Below, piece by piece: positions 1 through 8,588 of a stretch of 64,000 nucleotides of DNA (position 1 is the first letter of the stretch; each line of letters opens with the position of its first letter). This stretch comes from Duganella dendranthematis (lineage in GTDB: Bacteria > Pseudomonadota > Gammaproteobacteria > Burkholderiales > Burkholderiaceae_D). The notes below the pieces were generated by a model. It was not told the origin of the DNA. It saw nothing but the letters and a program-made list of their open reading frames with translations, and did no database searches. The translations under genes and the position numbers were made by a program. The stretch is taken from the NCBI RefSeq assembly GCF_012849375.1, contig NZ_CP051684.1, forward strand, positions 4,774,001 to 4,838,000, read 5' to 3'.

Positions 1-419
1 AGGTCCATGCTGCCGACTGCGACCGCATCGGCCGGCTGCGCGCCGAGGCGGTGGATGCTGAGGAACGGACCTTCCAGATGCACGCCCAGCATGCGCGCGG
101 CGCCGGCCGGACGCTCTGCAATCACCGGCGCCAGTCCGCGCAGCGCGCGGCGGATGGAGTTGTCGGTGGCGGTCATGGTGGTGCCCAGCATGGCGGTGGT
201 GCCGTGCTTTGCATGCGCGCGCGCCACGGTAGCGCCGGCGTCGCCGCCCTGCATGATGTCGACGCCGGCCGCGCCGTGCACGTGCAGGTCGATAAAGCCG
301 GGCAGGATGGTCAGCGCGCCGTCGGCGTTGCTGTCTTCGGTGATGTGCTGGATGCGCTGATCGAAATCGATGCTGCCGGTGATCCAGCCGTCAGGGGTAA
401 GAATACGTCCACTCAGCAC
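1..419 (-). CDS. nagA: N-acetylglucosamine/galactosamine-6-phosphate deacetylase, N-terminal part (cut by window edge)
   Basis: Cytoplasmic amidohydrolase that removes acetate from GlcNAc-6-P or GalNAc-6-P. The visible ~139 residues start MLSGRILTPDGW and contain PGFIDLHVHGAAG, the HxH metal site of the NagA family, and GVHLEGPF, the conserved glutamate motif. The GTG start lies 4 nt after the agaR stop, so the two genes form one leftward operon. Beside agaS, agaK and agaZ, the GalNAc-6-P (AgaA) role is more likely than GlcNAc recycling, but sequence alone does not separate the two. The C-terminus lies outside the window. Confidence 0.9.
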   Translation of the reverse strand, partial: MLSGRILTPDGWITGSIDFDQRIQHITEDSNADGALTILPGFIDLHVHGAAGVDIMQGGDAGATVARAHAKHGTTAMLGTTMTATDNSIRRALRGLAPVIAERPAGAARMLGVHLEGPFLSIHRLGAQPADAVAVGSMD

Positions 420-423
420 GGCG

Positions 424-1191
424 TCACTCCGCAATCACCAGCTCAATGCCCGCTTGCAGCAGGCCTTCGCGGTATTCGTCATTGATGGCGGCGTCGGTAA
501 TGACCGTGTGCACGCGGTCCAGCTGGACGATGCGGTGCAGGCTGACGCGCCCGAACTTGGACGCGTCGGCCAGCACGATGATCTTCTTGGCCCGTTCCAC
601 CATCTTGTGATTCAGGCTGGCCTCCGCCTCGTGGTGCGTGGTGACGCCGAACTGCAAATCGAAACCATCGACGCCGAGGAACAGCTTGTCGAAGCTGTAA
701 GCCTGCAAACAGGCTTCGGCCTGTGTGCCTTGAATGGACAAGGACTGCTTGCGCAGCAGGCCGCCGGTCAGAATCAGGTCCACGCCCTGCGCGTCGGCCA
801 GCTCCCATGCGATATTCAGGCCGTTGGTCATCACCGTCACGTTCTGCGCCTCGCGCAGATGGCGCGCCAGCGAAATGGTGGTGGTGCCGGAGTCAATGAT
901 GATGTTGTCGCCCGCTTGCACCAGCCGCGCCGCATAGGCGCCGATGCGTTCCTTCTGTTCGTGGTTGATGGCGTCCTTCTGCGGCACTGTCTGCTCGGGC
1001 GGCGGGGTGCGCGCCAGCGTGGCGCCGCCGTGGCTGCGGGTCGCCAGGCCTTGCGATTCCAGCACGCTGAGATCGCTGCGGATTGTCACTGCCGAGACGC
1101 CCAGCTGCTCCACCAGTTCGTTGACCTGCACCGAACCGTGATCGGTGAGCGCTTGCAAGATCATGGCGCGGCGTTGACTGGTATGTCGCAT
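424..1191 (-). CDS. agaR: DeoR-family transcriptional repressor, AgaR-like
   Basis: 255-aa DeoR-family regulator. The N-terminal winged helix (about residues 1-60, with the turn at SAVTIRSDLSVLESQG) binds DNA. The C-terminal DeoRC sensor domain (about 75-255, with DSGTTTISLARHL and LTGGLLRKQSLS) binds a phosphosugar. The family normally represses sugar operons and is released by the pathway's phosphorylated intermediate. It is divergent from the TonB-receptor/aga operon, and TTTCGTTT-type sites lie in the shared spacer. It is co-transcribed with the downstream deacetylase. The AgaR assignment rests on sequence character plus context; GlpR, DeoR and FucR are less likely. Confidence 0.85.
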   Translation of the reverse strand: MRHTSQRRAMILQALTDHGSVQVNELVEQLGVSAVTIRSDLSVLESQGLATRSHGGATLARTPPPEQTVPQKDAINHEQKERIGAYAARLVQAGDNIIIDSGTTTISLARHLREAQNVTVMTNGLNIAWELADAQGVDLILTGGLLRKQSLSIQGTQAEACLQAYSFDKLFLGVDGFDLQFGVTTHHEAEASLNHKMVERAKKIIVLADASKFGRVSLHRIVQLDRVHTVITDAAINDEYREGLLQAGIELVIAE

Positions 1192-1275
1192 GTGTTGTGC
1201 TGTTGATTTGTCAAAGATGGCAGCTTACCAGATCGCGGCCTGCCTGCCATCCATCATAAGAAAGCTGTGGCATAA

Positions 1276-1363
1276 ATATCTTTCGTTTTGAATAAAAACA
1301 AAGATATATCATGCTAAAACGAAAGAAAACGTAAAAACAACAAGCAAAACAAATAAATCGAAA
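1276..1363. promoter_or_regulatory. Cluster of AgaR/DeoR-type operators in the divergent spacer
   Basis: The AT-rich spacer carries an imperfect palindrome at 1276-1307, with arms ATATCTTT and AAAGATAT and inner arms GTTTT and AAAAC. It contains TTTCGTTTT at 1281-1289. The same core appears inverted at 1316-1325 (AAAACGAAAG), and a weaker copy at 1354-1362 (AATCGAAAG). TTTCGTTT cores are known binding determinants of AgaR and related DeoR-family repressors. The position fits control of both the agaR-nagA and the receptor-led operon. Binding itself is inferred. Confidence 0.6.
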
Positions 1364-1453
1364 GCTTATTGTGTTTTCCTTCTTTGCTTATTACTATCCA
1401 TACATAAGTCACAACAGCGAAACAACACCAGGCACAAACACGGGAGATTTGAT

Positions 1454-4216
1454 ATGGGTAGCAGAATCGAAAAAGGACTTCGGCGCAGCCTGATCGCGGC
1501 AGCGGTGGAGATGGCGGTATGTGGCGCGGCGTTTGCGCAGACCGAGCCGCCGGCCGCAGACGCCGCGCCGGTCGTGGTGGTGAGCGGCGCGCGCGCCGCG
1601 CTGGCCAAGTCGCTGGAACTGAAGCGCAACGCCGACGTGATTCAGGACTCCATCTCGGCCACGGAACTGGGCCGCTTCCCCGACGATAACGTCGCCGATT
1701 CACTGACCCACATCTCCGGGGTGTCGGTGTCGCGCACCCGCGGCGGGGAAGGGCAGTACATCAACGTGCGCGGCCTGGGTTCCGGCTACAACATCGTTAC
1801 GCTCAACAAGCGCATCTTGGCCACCGACGGCGATGGCCGCGACTTCGCCTTCGACGTGCTGCCGTCGGAAGTGATCAGCGGCGCCGACGTGATGAAATCG
1901 GCCGAAGCGGCGCAGATGGAAGGCAGCATCGGCGGCTCGGTCAACCTGCGCTCGGCGCGGCCGATGGACAATCCCGGCTATCACGCCTCGGTGCGTGTCG
2001 AGGCCGACCACAACGACCTGTCGCGCAAGGAGGGCGGCAAGCTGTCCGGCGTGGTGAGTAATACCTTCAATAACAACACCATGGGCGTGCTGGTTGGCGC
2101 GGTGTTCTCGAAGCGCAAAGTGCGTACCGATTCGCTGGGCTACCAGACCTACAATCCGGATGCGCCGGGCAGCTACGACGTCAATGGCGACGGCGTGATC
2201 GGCCCTGGCGAGAGCAACCTGCTGGCGCCATGCTGCATCTCTTTCGGCTCCGTGTTCGAGGAGAAGAAGCGCGCCGCGCTGTCCGGCGCCTTTGAATGGA
2301 AGGTCTCGCCGACCTTCAAGATGACGGTCGACGGCCTGGCCACGCGCCTCGATTCGCCGCAAGTCGGCTACCAGCAATCGTATTATGTCGAGAACGCGCC
2401 GGGCCGCTGGTCCGACGTGGTGGTCAAGGACCGCCTGATCACCAGCATGACGGTGAAAGATCTGATCCCGGAAATGTCCAACGTGACCACCGACCGCGTG
2501 GTCGACACCATGCAGTTCGGCTGGCGCGGCGAATGGAAGCCATCCAACGACCTGAAACTGACCGGCGATTTGTATCGCTCGACCTCCAAGCGCAATTCCG
2601 GCGGCAAGGATACTTTTGTGGTGGCGGGCATCGCCGGCCATAACACCGGTTACTACAAGGCCAATAACGGCAGCTTCCCCGACATCCGCGTGACGCTGGA
2701 AGATGGCCGCGACCTGGCCACCGAACTGGCGGCGGGCCGGCTTGGCAACAACGACTACGGCGTGCACTTCACCGGCCTGACCGGCACCGACATCAAGGAC
2801 ACCGTCGATGGCGCCTCACTCGATGGCCGCCTAGTACTGAGCGGCGCATGGCATGCGGAAGCCCTGCAATTCGGCGCCAGCGCCACCAACCGCAAGAAGG
2901 ACCGCAACTCGATCGGCAACGAGAAAAGCGGCGGCGCCTGCCAGTACTGCGATATGTACTCGACCACTTTCGGTTCGCTGGGCGCCAACGTGGTTTCGCC
3001 GATGACGTTGCCGAACTATATGCGCAACGCCGGCGGCAGCTTCCCCGGCAGCTTTATCAAATTCGACGTGCCGGCCTACCTGGCCGCGCTGAAAAAACTG
3101 GATGGCAAGCCGATACTGGACGCCGACGGCAACCCGACCGGCGACACCTTCGACGTCAGCAAGACGCAGCCGGTGTTCGTGCCGACCGACTCGTATTCGG
3201 TGACGGAAAAAACCGCGACGCTGTACGGCCAGCTGGAACTGGCGGGTGAGAACTGGAACGGCAATGTCGGCGCGCGCCTGGTGCGCACCAAGACCACGTC
3301 GCGCAGCGCCATCGACCAGATCATCTCTATCGACGATCCGACGCCGAACATCCCGACCAGCAGCCCGACCGTCACCTATAGCCCGGCGGTGCCGGTGTCG
3401 GAAGACGGCAGCTACACCAAGCTGCTGCCGTCGGCGAACATCAGCTGGTGGGCGCGTGAAGATTTCGTGGTGCGCGGCGCAGTGGCCAAGGTCATGGCGC
3501 GTCCGTCGCTGGACAAGCTGGCGCCAACCCGCACCGACAACACGCTGGACCGCAGCTACATCCTGAACATCGTCGGTGATCCGAAGCTGAAGCCGACCGA
3601 AGCGGTGCAGCAGGATCTGTCGGTGGAGTGGTACTACCGTCCGAAATCGGCCATCACGGCGGCCGTTTTCGCCAAGCAGATCAAAAACTTCGTCACCTAC
3701 CAGACCGACGAGCATGTGGACATCGGCGTGCCGGGCTACCTGTACACCGTGACCCATCCGGTCAATGGCGACAAGGCCAAGGTGCGCGGCGTGGAACTGG
3801 GCGTGCAGCACCTGTTCGACAACGGCTTCGGCTTCAACGCCAAATTCGCCAAGACCTTCACCAAAGCCTATCAGAACGGCGAATACGTCGGCCAGCTGGA
3901 AGGCGTGGCGCCTACCGCGTCGTCGATCGGCTTCCTGTACGAGAAGGGCGGCATCAACGCTTCGATCTCGTTCGACTACACCGGCGAGTACACGCAGAGC
4001 ACCAACGTGGTGGCTGGCTTCCCAAGCAAGGTCGATGCGCTGACCTGGGTGACGGCGTCGGCATCGTGGGATATTACGCCGCGTATCACCGTGTTCGTCG
4101 AGGGTAAAAATCTGGGCGACGCGGTGATGCGCTCGAACCTGGGCCGCGCCGATGCGATCAATGGCTTCGAAACCTGGGGCCGTACTTACGTAGCCGGCAT
4201 GAGCGTGAAATTCTAA
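1454..4216 (+). CDS. TonB-dependent outer-membrane receptor, oligosaccharide-type
   Basis: 920-aa receptor of the Caulobacter/Xanthomonas TonB-dependent type. The signal peptide ends at AFA-Q (residues 26-29). A plug domain follows (about 45-170), containing SVSRTRGGEGQYINVRGL, then a 22-strand-type barrel ending in the aromatic residue F (SVKF). The ATG follows GGGAGA at good spacing. It heads the rightward amino-sugar operon behind the AgaR-like operators. It probably imports a GalNAc-containing oligosaccharide across the outer membrane with TonB-ExbBD energy. The substrate is inferred from the neighbours; siderophore uptake is unlikely in this context. Confidence 0.88.
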   Translation: MGSRIEKGLRRSLIAAAVEMAVCGAAFAQTEPPAADAAPVVVVSGARAALAKSLELKRNADVIQDSISATELGRFPDDNVADSLTHISGVSVSRTRGGEGQYINVRGLGSGYNIVTLNKRILATDGDGRDFAFDVLPSEVISGADVMKSAEAAQMEGSIGGSVNLRSARPMDNPGYHASVRVEADHNDLSRKEGGKLSGVVSNTFNNNTMGVLVGAVFSKRKVRTDSLGYQTYNPDAPGSYDVNGDGVIGPGESNLLAPCCISFGSVFEEKKRAALSGAFEWKVSPTFKMTVDGLATRLDSPQVGYQQSYYVENAPGRWSDVVVKDRLITSMTVKDLIPEMSNVTTDRVVDTMQFGWRGEWKPSNDLKLTGDLYRSTSKRNSGGKDTFVVAGIAGHNTGYYKANNGSFPDIRVTLEDGRDLATELAAGRLGNNDYGVHFTGLTGTDIKDTVDGASLDGRLVLSGAWHAEALQFGASATNRKKDRNSIGNEKSGGACQYCDMYSTTFGSLGANVVSPMTLPNYMRNAGGSFPGSFIKFDVPAYLAALKKLDGKPILDADGNPTGDTFDVSKTQPVFVPTDSYSVTEKTATLYGQLELAGENWNGNVGARLVRTKTTSRSAIDQIISIDDPTPNIPTSSPTVTYSPAVPVSEDGSYTKLLPSANISWWAREDFVVRGAVAKVMARPSLDKLAPTRTDNTLDRSYILNIVGDPKLKPTEAVQQDLSVEWYYRPKSAITAAVFAKQIKNFVTYQTDEHVDIGVPGYLYTVTHPVNGDKAKVRGVELGVQHLFDNGFGFNAKFAKTFTKAYQNGEYVGQLEGVAPTASSIGFLYEKGGINASISFDYTGEYTQSTNVVAGFPSKVDALTWVTASASWDITPRITVFVEGKNLGDAVMRSNLGRADAINGFETWGRTYVAGMSVKF

Positions 4217-4219
4217 CGG

Positions 4220-5140
4220 ATGGACATGAACACAACGACGATACCAATCACTGCGCGCCGCACCGGCTGGCTTACGTATGCGCTGGCGACCACGCTGCTG
4301 TGGGGCGTGTGGGGCGCGGTTGCCGGCCTGCCCAGCGAGCATGGTTTTCCGGAGACGCTGATTTATGTGGTGTGGGCGCTGACCATGGTGCCGCCGGCAT
4401 TGTTCGTGCTGGCGCGCGCGGGCTGGCGCGTGCGGCGCGACGGCCGCTCCATCGCCTACGGCCTGACCATCGGCCTGCTGGGCGCCGGTGGGCAGATGAT
4501 CCTGTTCTATGCGGTGAAAGCCGGTCCGACCTATCTGATCTTCCCGCTGATATCGCTGTCGCCGGTGATCACCATCGCGCTGTCGTTCCTGTTCCTGCGC
4601 GAGCGGACCGGCGCGATGGGGCTGGCCGGCATTGTGCTGGCGGTGTGTGCGCTGCCGCTGTTCGATTACACGCCGGGCGGCGCGCCGCAGCAGTACGGCC
4701 TGTGGTTCGTGCTGGCGCTGGGCGTGCTGGTGGCATGGGGCTTGCAGGCCTACTTCATCAAGCTGGCCAACGCCAGCATGGACGCCGAGAGCATCTTCTT
4801 CTACATGACCGTCAGTGCGCTGCTGGTGATCCCGGTGGCGCTGGCGATGACGGATTTCTCGCAACCGATTAACTACGGTCCATCGGGACCGCTGCTGGCC
4901 GCCGCCACGCAGGTATTGAACGCGATTGGCGCGCTGACGCTGGTGTATGCCTTCCGCTATGGCAAAGCGCTGATGGTGTCGCCGCTGGTGAACGCCGGCG
5001 CGCCGCTGCTGACGACAGTCATCGCGATGGCGCTGGCGGCCTCGCTACCTACCGGCTACCGGCTGGCCGGCATCGGACTGTCGCTGGCGGCGGCGCTGTT
5101 CCTCGCGCTGCAACCGGACGAACCAACACAAGGAAACTGA
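4220..5140 (+). CDS. EamA/DMT-family inner-membrane transporter
   Basis: 306-aa hydrophobic protein with about ten transmembrane segments in two EamA-like halves (about 15-140 and 160-300). It begins 3 nt after the receptor stop, so it is in the same operon. ATG at 4226 is an alternative start, and neither start has a strong Shine-Dalgarno. Between an outer-membrane receptor and sugar-phosphate enzymes, it is the best candidate for inner-membrane uptake of the free amino sugar; no PTS component or MFS sugar permease is present in this cluster. DMT proteins also export metabolites, so direction and substrate are inferred. Confidence 0.8.
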   Translation: MDMNTTTIPITARRTGWLTYALATTLLWGVWGAVAGLPSEHGFPETLIYVVWALTMVPPALFVLARAGWRVRRDGRSIAYGLTIGLLGAGGQMILFYAVKAGPTYLIFPLISLSPVITIALSFLFLRERTGAMGLAGIVLAVCALPLFDYTPGGAPQQYGLWFVLALGVLVAWGLQAYFIKLANASMDAESIFFYMTVSALLVIPVALAMTDFSQPINYGPSGPLLAAATQVLNAIGALTLVYAFRYGKALMVSPLVNAGAPLLTTVIAMALAASLPTGYRLAGIGLSLAAALFLALQPDEPTQGN

Positions 5141-5142
5141 CG

Positions 5143-6444
5143 ATGGATTATCTTTTGAATCTGGTTCAACGCCACAAGGCGGGCCAACCAGTCGGCATAC
5201 ACTCGGTCTGCTCGGCGCATCCGCTGGTGATTGAAGCCGCAATGGAATCGGCGGCCGCGCGCGGACTGCCGGTGCTGATCGAGTCCACCTCCAACCAGGT
5301 CAATCAGGATGGCGGCTACACCGGCATGACGCCGGCCGCCTTCCGCGACTTCGTATTCGGCATTGCCGACCGCACCGGCATGGCGCGCGACCGCATTCTG
5401 CTCGGCGGCGACCATCTGGGCCCGAACGCGTGGCAGGACCAGCCGGCCCATGCCGCCATGGCCAAGGCCGAAGTGCTGATCGACCAGTATGTGACGGCGG
5501 GCTTCCGCAAGATCCACCTGGACTGCTCGATGTCCTGCGCCGGCGATCAGGTGCCGTTGCCGGATGCCGTGGTGGCCGAACGCGCCGCGCGCCTGTGCGT
5601 CGTCGCCGAAACCGCCTGGCGCGCCGTCGGCGGCGAGGCGCCGGTGTACGTGGTCGGCACCGAGGTGCCAGTGCCGGGCGGCGCGCATGAAGACCTGGCA
5701 GAACTGAGCGTCACCACGCCGGAAGCGGCGGCGCAGACCATCAAGGTGCACCGGCAGGCGTTTGCCGCCGCAGGGCTGGAAGCGGTGTGGCCGCGCGTGA
5801 TCGGGCTGGTGGTGCAGCCGGGCGTGGAATTCGACCATCACAAGGTGATCGACTACAAGCCGGAACGCGCCGTGGCGCTGAGCCGTCTGATTGAAGGCGA
5901 GCCGACCATGCTGTATGAAGCCCATTCGACCGACTACCAGACTCCGTCCAATCTTGCTGCACTGGTGGCAGGCCATTTCGCCATCCTGAAAGTCGGGCCG
6001 GGCCTGACTTTTGCGCTGCGCGAAACGCTGTGGGCGCTGGCCGACATCGAAGAGCAGATGGTCGGCATCGGCAAGGAGTCCGATTTCAAGAACACCGTGC
6101 TGGAAGTCATGCGCGCGGAGCCGGAGTACTGGCGCAAATACTATGTGGGTGATCCTCAGCGAGCCCGCTTCGACCAGCAGTACAGCCTGAGCGACCGCAT
6201 ACGCTACTACTGGCCGCATCCCGAGATCCAGGCCGCGCAGGCGCGCCTGATCGCGAACCTGGAGCGCGAAGCGCCGCCGCTGACACTATTGAGCCAGTAT
6301 CTGCCATCGCAGTACGAAGCGGTGCGCGAAGGCCGCGTGCGCAACCTGCCGGCCGATTTGCTGAAAGAAGGCGTGGCCAAGGTGCTGCGCCAGTACATGG
6401 ACGCCTGTGCAGGCGTCGCAACAAAGGAGTTGGAAACATGCTAG
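5143..6444 (+). CDS. agaZ: D-tagatose-1,6-bisphosphate aldolase subunit GatZ/KbaZ family (AgaZ-like)
   Basis: 433-aa cytoplasmic protein of the GatZ/KbaZ family, full length. It contains GDHLGPNAW, IHLDCSMSC, and GTEVPVPGG. In enterobacteria this protein accompanies the catalytic class II aldolase KbaY/GatY and stabilises it. Some GalNAc pathway reconstructions instead give the Z protein a role at the tagatose-6-phosphate kinase step. AAGGAA precedes the ATG, which lies 2 nt after the permease stop. No KbaY/GatY gene is visible in the window, so either the aldolase lies elsewhere or this protein does more than stabilise it. Confidence 0.88.
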   Translation: MDYLLNLVQRHKAGQPVGIHSVCSAHPLVIEAAMESAAARGLPVLIESTSNQVNQDGGYTGMTPAAFRDFVFGIADRTGMARDRILLGGDHLGPNAWQDQPAHAAMAKAEVLIDQYVTAGFRKIHLDCSMSCAGDQVPLPDAVVAERAARLCVVAETAWRAVGGEAPVYVVGTEVPVPGGAHEDLAELSVTTPEAAAQTIKVHRQAFAAAGLEAVWPRVIGLVVQPGVEFDHHKVIDYKPERAVALSRLIEGEPTMLYEAHSTDYQTPSNLAALVAGHFAILKVGPGLTFALRETLWALADIEEQMVGIGKESDFKNTVLEVMRAEPEYWRKYYVGDPQRARFDQQYSLSDRIRYYWPHPEIQAAQARLIANLEREAPPLTLLSQYLPSQYEAVREGRVRNLPADLLKEGVAKVLRQYMDACAGVATKELETC

Positions 6445-7622
6445 TAGTAGACAAGGACATTTTGGGTAGCAGCGCGGCGCATCTCGATAAAGCAGGGGCC
6501 GGCCTGACCGCGCGCGAAATCGCGCAGCAGCCCGCCGTCTGGCCGCAGATCGACACGCTGGTGGCGGATCACCGCGCGGCGCTGGACGCCTTCCTGGCGC
6601 CGCTGCTGGCGCGCGCCGATGTGCGCATCGTGCTGACCGGCGCCGGCACCTCGGCCTTCATCGGCGAGTGCCTGGCGCCGGCCATGCTGGGCATGGGCTG
6701 GCGCGCGGAAGCCGTGCCGACCACCGATCTGGTGTCCGGCCCGCAGCAGTTCCTGCAGCCGGCGGTGCCGACCTTGCTGGTGTCGTTCGCCCGCTCCGGC
6801 AGCAGCCCTGAAAGCCTGGCCGCCGTCACCCTGGCCGACCAACTGGTGGGCGAGGTGTACCACCTGGTCATCACCTGCAACGCGGACGGCGAGTTGTATC
6901 GCATGGCGCAAAACCGCAGCAACGCCTTTGCCATCCTGCTGCCGGATGCCACGCATGACCGTGGCTTTGCCATGACCACCAGTTTCACTTCGATGCTGCT
7001 GGCGGCATCGCTGGCCTTCGGGCTGCTGGCGCCGGGGGCCACGGCCGCGCCATCGGCTGCTGCATCGGAACTGCTGGCAAGCGCGCTGCCGCTGCTGCAA
7101 GCACTGGTGGCGCGCCGCTTCAAGCGCGTGGTCTACCTCGGCAGCAATGAGCTGCGCGGCCTGGCGCGCGAGGCCTCGCTCAAGCTGCTGGAGCTGACCG
7201 ACGGCCAGGTGGTAGCGCTGTTCGATTCGCCGCTGGGCTTCCGTCACGGTCCGAAGACCATCGTCGATTCGGACACGCTGGTGGTGGTGCTGCTGTCCAA
7301 CGATCCGCACGCGCGCCGCTACGACCTCGATCTGCTGCGCGAACTGCGCAACGACGGCCGTGCAGACCAGGTGCTGGCGCTGAGCGGCCAGGCGGCGCCG
7401 GAACTGGGCGACGCTGTGCTGGCGCTGCAAGCCGCGGAGCGTGCCGCCGAACTGGCGCTGGCGCTGCCGTACATCCTGTTCTGCCAATCGTTTGCGTTGT
7501 TGCAGTCGCTGGCGCTCGGGCTGCGTCCGGACACGCCGAGCGTGTCGGGCACCGTGAACCGCGTGGTGCGCGGCGTGACCATCTATCCTCTCGCCGGAGA
7601 CGACCATGTTCCTCGGGGTTGA
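6438..7622 (+). CDS. agaS: SIS-domain sugar isomerase AgaS (galactosamine-6-phosphate deaminase/isomerase)
   Basis: 394-aa protein with two SIS sugar-phosphate-binding domains (about 50-200 and 225-370). The first shows ILTGAGTSAFIG and SFARSGSSPES. The second shows YLGSNELRGLAREASLK and the LTDGQ/PLGFRHGP region of the AgaS family. It should convert galactosamine-6-P to tagatose-6-P plus ammonia in the cytoplasm. Its ATG overlaps the agaZ stop by 7 nt, and AAAGGAG precedes it at about 9 nt, so the genes are translationally linked. GlmS-like glutaminase residues are absent, which separates it from GlmS. Confidence 0.9.
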   Translation: MLVVDKDILGSSAAHLDKAGAGLTAREIAQQPAVWPQIDTLVADHRAALDAFLAPLLARADVRIVLTGAGTSAFIGECLAPAMLGMGWRAEAVPTTDLVSGPQQFLQPAVPTLLVSFARSGSSPESLAAVTLADQLVGEVYHLVITCNADGELYRMAQNRSNAFAILLPDATHDRGFAMTTSFTSMLLAASLAFGLLAPGATAAPSAAASELLASALPLLQALVARRFKRVVYLGSNELRGLAREASLKLLELTDGQVVALFDSPLGFRHGPKTIVDSDTLVVVLLSNDPHARRYDLDLLRELRNDGRADQVLALSGQAAPELGDAVLALQAAERAAELALALPYILFCQSFALLQSLALGLRPDTPSVSGTVNRVVRGVTIYPLAGDDHVPRG

Positions 7623-8571
7623 CGGCGGCGGCACCAAGACAGCCTTCGCGCTGATCGACAGCGACGGCAAGGTACTGGCGCGCCATGAAGATGGCAGCGC
7701 CTACTACCTGGAAGTCGGCATGGACGGTGTCGCCGCCATGCTGGCTCGCGGCTGCGGCGCGCTGTTCGCTGCGGCGGGGGTGAAGCCTGGCGATATCGCC
7801 TTCGCCTTCTTCGGCCTGCCGGCCTACGGCGAGGACCGCGCCGTCCAGCCGCACCTGGGCGTGTTGCCGCGCGCGGTGCTGGGCCACGACCGCTACTTGT
7901 GCGGCAACGATATGGTGTGCAGTTGGGCCGGATCGCTGGCCTGCGCCGACGGCATCAGCGTCATCGCCGGCACCGGTTCGATGGCCTATGGCGAATTCGC
8001 CGGACGGAGCGCGCGTGCCGGTGGATGGGGAGAGCTGTTCAGCGACGAAGGTTCGGCGCACTGGATCGCGCGCGCCGGGCTGGCGCTGTTCTCGCGCATG
8101 AGCGATGGCCGCGCGCCGCGCGGGCCGCTGCATGCGCTGGTGCGCGAGCGGCTGGCGCTGGAAGAAGACCTCGACCTGTGCGAAGTGGTGTACGGCGAAC
8201 TCAAAGGAGAGCGCAGCAAAGTGGCGGCCTTGTCTCGCCTGGTCGCCGAAGCGGCCGGGCAGGGCGATCCACAGGCACAGGCCATCATCGACGCCGCCGC
8301 CGCCGAACTGGCCGCGCTGGTCGATGCGGTGCGCGGTTCGCTTGGTATCGACGTCGGCACGAAGGTTGCGGTGTCCCGCACCGGTGGCCTGTTTGGCGCC
8401 GATGGGCCGCTCAGTGAGCCGTTCGAGCGCGCGCTGGCGGTGCGGTCCGGTGCTTACCTGCTGTCGCCACCACGCCTGCCTCCGGTGCTCGGCGCGGCGC
8501 TGTACGCCGCCCGCAGCGCCGGGACGCCGCTGACCGCCGCCGCGCTGGCGCGCCTGGCGGGCGCGCAATGA
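7606..8571 (+). CDS. agaK: BadF/BadG-type sugar kinase, probable GalNAc kinase AgaK
   Basis: 321-aa ASKHA-fold kinase of the GlcNAc kinase-like BadF/BadG/BcrA/BcrD family. The phosphate-1 motif GVDGGGTKTAF is at residues 4-14. A second glycine-rich phosphate motif is VIAGTGSMAYGE, and GGWGELFSDEGSAHWI is the sugar/nucleotide region. It overlaps agaS by 17 nt. Known AgaK proteins phosphorylate GalNAc at C6, which fits uptake by a non-PTS permease. GlcNAc kinase activity remains possible; the AgaS/AgaZ neighbours favour GalNAc. Confidence 0.82.
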   Translation: MFLGVDGGGTKTAFALIDSDGKVLARHEDGSAYYLEVGMDGVAAMLARGCGALFAAAGVKPGDIAFAFFGLPAYGEDRAVQPHLGVLPRAVLGHDRYLCGNDMVCSWAGSLACADGISVIAGTGSMAYGEFAGRSARAGGWGELFSDEGSAHWIARAGLALFSRMSDGRAPRGPLHALVRERLALEEDLDLCEVVYGELKGERSKVAALSRLVAEAAGQGDPQAQAIIDAAAAELAALVDAVRGSLGIDVGTKVAVSRTGGLFGADGPLSEPFERALAVRSGAYLLSPPRLPPVLGAALYAARSAGTPLTAAALARLAGAQ

Positions 8572-8588
8572 CAACAAGGAGACATTCC

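Noticed and set aside
2831..4864. Long minus-strand frame opposite the TonB receptor and permease
   Set aside because: Antisense shadow; composition is His/Arg/Gln-rich and no domain is visible, while the plus strand encodes clear receptor and EamA proteins.
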